From: Shewanella sp. KT0246
GTDB taxonomy: Bacteria; Pseudomonadota; Gammaproteobacteria; Enterobacterales; Shewanellaceae
Assembly: GCF_019654955.1 (NCBI RefSeq)
Contig: NZ_BPEV01000004.1
Location: 105,406-169,405 of the forward strand
DNA length: 64,000 nucleotides
Direction of reading: 5' to 3'
Part shown: positions 60,236 to 64,000 of the stretch, piece by piece
Layout of the letters: every line of letters begins with the position of its first letter
How positions within the stretch are numbered: position 1 is the first letter of the stretch
The notes under the pieces: generated by a model
What the model was told of the DNA's origin: nothing
The model's database searches: none
What the model saw: the letters and a program-made list of their open reading frames with translations, nothing else
Program-made: the position numbers and the translations under genes

Positions 60236-61417
60236 ATGATGAGAACCTTCTTTGCTATCATGATGCTCTGTATACCTACTGCATCATTCGCACAATGGTA
60301 TGTCGGACAAGCATCAATTACATATAATGGCGATGACTACAACAAAATACGCAAGCAAGCCGTAGAACTAGCAATAGAAAATGCGTCACTTCAAGCCAGC
60401 AGTTATATCAGTATCGAAAATACGGTAAGAGACGGAATTCTTACAAGTAGTAAGAGTAATGTTATTTCAAAACAACAAATCAGTGAAATTATCATTCTCA
60501 ATGAAACTATTACAGCAGGTAAATTAACGGTCAATCTCAAAGTAAACCTTCATTCAAAATCAAACTGCATTAAAGATGCATATTCCAAACAGCTCATTAT
60601 TGCCCAGTTCCCATTACTTAACCCAGAACAAGCCACACCGGGTGATATTTCTTCACTACCTTTTCATGTAGCTTCAAGGTTCAAAGATGAACTCATCAAT
60701 CAGCCTAGTGTTTTTGTAGAAGAGTTAATACCGCAAATGGTATTTAAACCTGTTTCTAGTTTTGACAGTATTAATTTGAAATCAGTTCAAGGTATTTCTC
60801 ATGGATTAAACAGCCAATTTCAAAGCCAATATTTAGTCTTCGGCTATATACGCGATATCGGCCTATACAATGAAATCACATCCAGCTTGCTAAAAAATAC
60901 TATCTACCCAAAACGAAACTTCACCATTAAAGTATTTATGTACGATAGGATCAGCGACAGTATTTTACTTGAAGATGAATACCACGGAGAAGGTGGCTGG
61001 AGTTTTGACTCTTTTACCAAAGTAGATATGTCTAATAGCCTATTTTGGCGTAGTGAATATGGTCAAGCTATTGTCGATACATTGTTTAAAGTATCACAAG
61101 ACATCAACCAAACATTGAGTTGTGAAGCCACTAAAGCGACTGTCATAAATCGTGATGATGAATTTATTACTATCAATATCGGAACGATGCATGGGGTTAA
61201 AAAAGGCGATATATTTCAACATATAAAATTGAAAAATATCCCTGTAAGAAACACAGTCATGTCGACTTTGATGCCACCAGAAGAACCAACCCTACTCGAA
61301 GTGGTGCAAGTTAGTAACAAAATTAGCTTACTAAAAGCACCTGAAAATGAAGACATCAACGGGATGAATCAGCATCAAATAGATTTATATGATGTAGTTA
61401 CTACTGTTAGCTTTTAA
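60236..61417 (+). CDS. flgT: FlgT-like H-ring protein, orphan copy
   Basis: 393 residues. A signal peptide cleaved near SFAQ is followed by the N-terminal domain WYVGQASITYNGDDYNKIRK, then the conserved QAVELAIENASLQAS stretch with a DGIL turn, a middle domain with LVFGYIRDIGLYNEI and FTIKVFMYDRISDSILLEDEY, and a C-terminal SH3-like domain (INIGTMHGVKKGDIFQH). This is the three-domain plan of Vibrio FlgT, which builds the inner H ring and helps assemble the MotX/MotY T ring. It starts 3 bases after flgH (two stop codons, then tandem ATGs), so it should be coupled. MotX/MotY and other flagellar genes are absent. Confidence 0.82.
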   Translation: MMRTFFAIMMLCIPTASFAQWYVGQASITYNGDDYNKIRKQAVELAIENASLQASSYISIENTVRDGILTSSKSNVISKQQISEIIILNETITAGKLTVNLKVNLHSKSNCIKDAYSKQLIIAQFPLLNPEQATPGDISSLPFHVASRFKDELINQPSVFVEELIPQMVFKPVSSFDSINLKSVQGISHGLNSQFQSQYLVFGYIRDIGLYNEITSSLLKNTIYPKRNFTIKVFMYDRISDSILLEDEYHGEGGWSFDSFTKVDMSNSLFWRSEYGQAIVDTLFKVSQDINQTLSCEATKATVINRDDEFITINIGTMHGVKKGDIFQHIKLKNIPVRNTVMSTLMPPEEPTLLEVVQVSNKISLLKAPENEDINGMNQHQIDLYDVVTTVSF

Positions 61418-61430
61418 AAGTACAGAATTA

Positions 61431-61465
61431 ATCTAACTAGCTTATTTGCATCAAGCTAGTTAGAT
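61431..61465. terminator. Hairpin between flgT and cinA
   Basis: ATCTAACTAGCTT (61431-61443) pairs perfectly with AAGCTAGTTAGAT (61453-61465) around a 9-base loop. No T tract follows, so termination may be weak or the hairpin may protect the 3' ends. Confidence 0.55.
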
Positions 61466-61472
61466 GAACGAA

Positions 61473-62747
61473 CTACTTGGCAAATCGTGATATAGAAGGA
61501 TAATCCACTATCACCGCTTCACCGAGCAAAGCACGGCGTAACATGTCATAAGCTATTGCAGCACTAATCGTTCGCACTAGCTGTCGCGACCTACTCGGCA
61601 ATTTCACCATTTGGCTATAAACAGCGTGCTTGGTTGCTAGTGCAATGGCAACGGTACCAACAGGCTTTTCGTCACTCCCGCCATCTGGTCCCGCTATCCC
61701 ACTTGTCGAAAGTGCAAAATCGCTGTCTAAGATCTCTCTTGCCCCTCTAGCCATGGATTCAACAGTTGCGATTGACACTGCACCGTAGTCATCGAGGATT
61801 TGTGGGTTGACGCCTAATACTTTAACTTTTGATTCATTACTGTAAGTCACTAAGCCGTGATGTAAATAAGATGAACTTCCAGAAAAATCAATCAACTGAC
61901 TTGTTATCAAACCACCTGTACAGGATTCTGCGACACTCAAACTAAAGCCAGATTGATACAACCGATGATGAATTTCAGATGCTAGAGTAGGTCTATCTTC
62001 AGCAACCACTGCTATACCTAATATTGATTTTACTTTTTTGGTGACGTTAACGAGTCTACTAATCGCTTTATCACCACGGGCAAAGATCTTTATTTCAATG
62101 TGCGGCATCGATGAACGATAACCTAAGGTAATGCCATCTGGCAGCGCTAGCTCAGACAAACTATCCGCCAGCGTAGACTCACCATGACCAATAGTGAGTA
62201 ATTTTTTCAATGAGGTATTTTCACTAAGATCAAATTCATCTTTAATAAACGGAATAAATTGTTCTTTAATCATGTGCTTTAACTCAAATGGCACACCTGG
62301 CGTAAAGAACAACCAAGCATTATTTAGCTTTACTCTGAAGCCACAAGCTGTCCCCACAGGATTATCGACCATTACTGCTGACTCAGGCAACCATGCTTGC
62401 TTTAAATTACTCTTAGCCATCGGTCTGTTGTTACGAGCGAACCAGTCTACTAATTTTTCTCGCCACTCCACGTTTTCTACTAACTGTTCGCCTTTGGCCA
62501 TCGCCATGGCTTCAGCCGACATATCGTCACTTGTCGGCCCTAAACCTCCATTTACGATAATAACATCAGCATGATGACTTCGGTCAATGAAAGCGTTTTT
62601 CAGGTCTTCTAAACGATCACCTACTGTAATGCGATGTTGGGTTTCAATACCCAACTCCATCATAGTGTTAGCAACCCAAGCTGCGTTAGTATCAATAATC
62701 TGGCCAGATAAAACTTCTTCACCAGTGCAAATCATTTCTAATTTCAT
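61473..62747 (-). CDS. cinA: CinA / nicotinamide-nucleotide amidase
   Basis: 424 residues, the full two-domain form. The N-terminal molybdopterin-binding-like (COG1058) domain contains [17 protein letters not shown] and [11 protein letters not shown]. The C-terminal PncC domain contains [27 protein letters not shown], and [20 protein letters not shown]. The PncC domain deamidates nicotinamide mononucleotide in NAD recycling; the first domain has ADP-ribose pyrophosphatase activity in characterised homologues. Monocistronic. Confidence 0.95.
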   Translation of the reverse strand: MKLEMICTGEEVLSGQIIDTNAAWVANTMMELGIETQHRITVGDRLEDLKNAFIDRSHHADVIIVNGGLGPTSDDMSAEAMAMAKGEQLVENVEWREKLVDWFARNNRPMAKSNLKQAWLPESAVMVDNPVGTACGFRVKLNNAWLFFTPGVPFELKHMIKEQFIPFIKDEFDLSENTSLKKLLTIGHGESTLADSLSELALPDGITLGYRSSMPHIEIKIFARGDKAISRLVNVTKKVKSILGIAVVAEDRPTLASEIHHRLYQSGFSLSVAESCTGGLITSQLIDFSGSSSYLHHGLVTYSNESKVKVLGVNPQILDDYGAVSIATVESMARGAREILDSDFALSTSGIAGPDGGSDEKPVGTVAIALATKHAVYSQMVKLPSRSRQLVRTISAAIAYDMLRRALLGEAVIVDYPSISRFAK

Positions 62748-63014
62748 TTTTGTCCCTAAAGTACTGACTTTAAATCTAGCTCAACTAATAAAAGTTAATG
62801 AATTGCCTAACAAGATAGCTGACCTATGTTAAACATCAACGAGAATATAATATTTAAATTTAGTAACTAAAGAATTAAGGCACTTTGTGGATACTTTAAA
62901 AGTAGAAAACATAGATCGAAGAAAACTTGGGCGTAGAAACTAATGACAACTGAATAAACATAATTAGGCATTTAGCAATGGCCTACATATTTTTCCATTT
63001 AGGAACACATAGCC

Positions 63015-63272
63015 TTATCGGCTACTTAATCTTCGCTAATTTTCTTCTCTGGCATTCCTGCCTCTCAAATTCAGACACAAAAAAGCTCCTTACGTGAGTA
63101 ACCAGCTAGCTACTCTCCAAAACACTTGAAATGGACTGCTTATTTAACCTTGTTAGAAAACATGGCAATATCGGCTAGTAAATCATTGCTAATTATCTAA
63201 TCTGGCACTCCAGCCCCTCAAATTTCAAGCACAAAAAAGCCCGTTACGTGAGTAACGGGCTATCTGCTCTCT
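63015..63272. repeat. Two diverged tandem copies of the post-terminator flank
   Basis: A block starting near 63015 recurs starting near 63168, about 153 bases apart. Both carry TATCGGCTA, GCTAATT, TCTGGCA, CCTCAAATT and CACAAAAAAGC followed by TTACGTGAGTAAC. In the first copy the terminator stem is broken (AGCTCC...CCAGCT); in the second it is intact. Confidence 0.65.
63239..63262 (-). terminator. Intact rRNA-operon-type terminator, outer copy
   Basis: AGCCCGTTAC (63239-63248) pairs with GTAACGGGCT (63253-63262), loop GTGA. On the minus strand it is followed by TTTTTT. It is identical to the hairpin at 63549-63572. Confidence 0.8.
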
Positions 63273-63280
63273 TAAAAAGA

Positions 63281-63337
63281 GAAATTAGGCGCTAGGCTAT
63301 GACCTACTTTTGCATGGGCATATCAATCACACTGTCT
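63281..63337 (-). pseudogene. 5S rRNA 3'-end fragment, copy 1
   Basis: Matches the 3' end of the functional 5S gene through TGACCTACTT and CATGGG, then departs with CATATCAATCACACTGTC where the gene has the GAGACCCC segment. The rest of the 5S gene is missing. It shares its departure with copy 2, so both derive from one already altered ancestor. Confidence 0.7.
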
Positions 63338-63370
63338 TTCGCTGCACTAATTCTTACTCGCTATAAACGA

Positions 63371-63402
63371 AGAAAGCCCTGACTGTTAAGTCAGGGCTTT
63401 CT
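63371..63402 (-). terminator. Second-type terminator between 5S fragments
   Basis: AGAAAGCCCTGACT (63371-63384) pairs perfectly with AGTCAGGGCTTTCT (63389-63402), loop GTTA. The stem differs in sequence from the other hairpins of the array. Confidence 0.75.
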
Positions 63403-63410
63403 CGATTCTC

Positions 63411-63474
63411 TTAAAAGAGAAATTAAGCGCTTGGTAATGACCTACTTTTACATGGGCATATCAATCACACTATC
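63411..63474 (-). pseudogene. 5S rRNA 3'-end fragment, copy 2
   Basis: Resembles the 5S 3' end (AAGCGCTTGGTAATGACC, then TACTTTTACATGGG) and then the same replacement CATATCAATCACACTATC as copy 1. It is closer to the functional gene than copy 1. The 5' two thirds of 5S are absent. Confidence 0.7.
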
Positions 63475-63548
63475 AGCTGTTGATGTGTCTAAACTTGAGC
63501 TTTAGCTTCGTTTCTGAAGATGTATATCTTAAATGACAGACACAAAAA

Positions 63549-63572
63549 AGCCCGTTACGTGAGTAACGGGCT
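63549..63572 (-). terminator. Terminator of the rRNA operon
   Basis: AGCCCGTTAC (63549-63558) pairs with GTAACGGGCT (63563-63572), loop GTGA, followed on the minus strand by TTTTTT. It lies about 30 bases after the 5S 3' end. Confidence 0.9.
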
Positions 63573-63599
63573 ATCTGCTCTCTTAAAAAGAGAAATTAG

Positions 63600-63719
63600 G
63601 CGCTTGGCAATGACCTACTTTCACATGGGGAGACCCCACACTATCATCGGCGCTATTGCGTTTCACTACTGAGTTCGGGATGGGATCAGGTGGTACCACA
63701 ATGCTATTGTCACCAAGCA
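63600..63719 (-). rRNA. rrf: 5S ribosomal RNA
   Basis: About 120 nucleotides. The minus strand begins TGCTTGGTGACAATAGCATT and includes the conserved CCCATCCCGAACTCAG and GTGTGGGGTCTCCCCATG segments. It ends in GCCAAGCGC, which pairs with the 5' GCTTGG to close helix I. It is complete and lies about 210 bases downstream of the 23S 3' end. Confidence 0.97.
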
Positions 63720-63930
63720 AATTCGGTGTTAATCGCTTATCGCAATTAACTAAATTCGGAAAGCTGTTTCTTTGAGTTTCAAGTACATGGATGTACTTGA
63801 TGTCATAAATGCAGGAGCATTTTATGACCTTACTTTATTAAGCGCTTTAAATTCTTCACTAAGTCTTACCTTTAACAGTAAGTAATAAATCTAGTTACCA
63901 TCAACTCAGATAAAAACTCATCTGGGTTGT

Positions 63931-64000
63931 ATGGTTAAGCCTCACGAGTCATTAGTACAGGTTAGCTCAACGCCTCACAACGCTTACACACCCTGCCTAT
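63931..64000 (-). rRNA. rrl: 23S ribosomal RNA, 3' end only
   Basis: The minus strand from the window edge reads through GTTGAGCTAACCTGTACTAA and ATGACTCGTGAGGCTTAACC, matching the E. coli 23S 3' end (GAGCTAACCGGTACTAATGA). The mature end is near 63931. The rest of the gene lies outside the window. Confidence 0.95.

Larger units (their letters stand above)
62748..63599. other. Non-coding region with decayed rRNA operon tails
   Basis: About 850 bases between cinA and the 5S gene. The left part (62748-63010) should hold the cinA promoter and has no gene. From about 63015 to 63599 it is built from repeated pieces of rRNA operon downstream sequence: two copies of a flanking block, several terminator hairpins and two 5S 3'-end fragments. 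Confidence 0.65.

Noticed and set aside
62887..62943. GTG-initiated frame of 18 codons upstream of cinA
   Set aside because: Too short, no ribosome binding site, no recognisable product.

Overview
The window reads as chromosomal DNA of a marine gammaproteobacterium, most likely a Shewanella or a close relative. This rests on gene families and gene order: a Tat-exported flavoprotein with its own tetraheme cytochrome c and porin, the rsmI-lpoA-yraN-diaA-dolP block, the aroK-aroB-damX-dam and rpe-gph-trpS blocks, pilMNOPQ divergent from mrcA, and argE divergent from argCBFGH next to ppc. No species can be assigned from sequence alone.

Layout. Positions 1-4060: end of an unidentified gene, then flavoprotein, tetraheme cytochrome c and porin (a probable periplasmic electron-accepting respiratory module), then a 33-codon lipoprotein stub. 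4077-9420: RND efflux pump with lipoprotein adaptor, divergent from a LysR regulator. 9616-11567: His-rich exported protein, HupE/UreJ-like membrane protein and membrane-anchored protein, probably metal related. 11716-19323: CpdB-type nucleotidase lipoprotein, a 1.1-kb AT-rich gene-free stretch, a DUF3144 protein, a patatin fused to an outer-membrane barrel, a TM2 protein and a YdcH-like protein. 19407-22944: ribokinase and nucleoside hydrolase facing a porin, with a CRP-like site between. 23406-24892: a possible RNA switch and leader peptide ahead of a DUF3302/HlyD pair. 24987-25347: RNase P RNA.

25429-44511 is mostly housekeeping. It holds rsmI and the lpoA-yraN-diaA-dolP run, a DMT transporter facing a LysR regulator, trpS-gph-rpe, two small membrane-protein genes set against the flow between rpe and dam, then dam-damX-aroB-aroK and pilQ-P-O-N-M. 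mrcA (PBP1a) runs the other way. 47475-57724 is arginine biosynthesis (argHGFBC on the minus strand; argE plus) and ppc with a DUF1439 lipoprotein.

57802-61417 is the most unusual part. An FlgP-like lipoprotein and an unrecognised acidic 254-residue protein without Arg, Cys or Trp diverge from an FlgH-like L-ring lipoprotein and an FlgT-like H-ring protein. No other flagellar gene is present. It looks like a self-contained outer-membrane ring module lying between ppc/DUF1439 and cinA.

The window ends with cinA and the distal end of an rRNA operon on the minus strand (5S complete, 23S 3' end). Downstream of the 5S gene is a ladder of decayed copies of the operon tail: terminator hairpins and 5S 3'-end fragments. 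No tRNA, CRISPR array, insertion sequence or prophage was seen.
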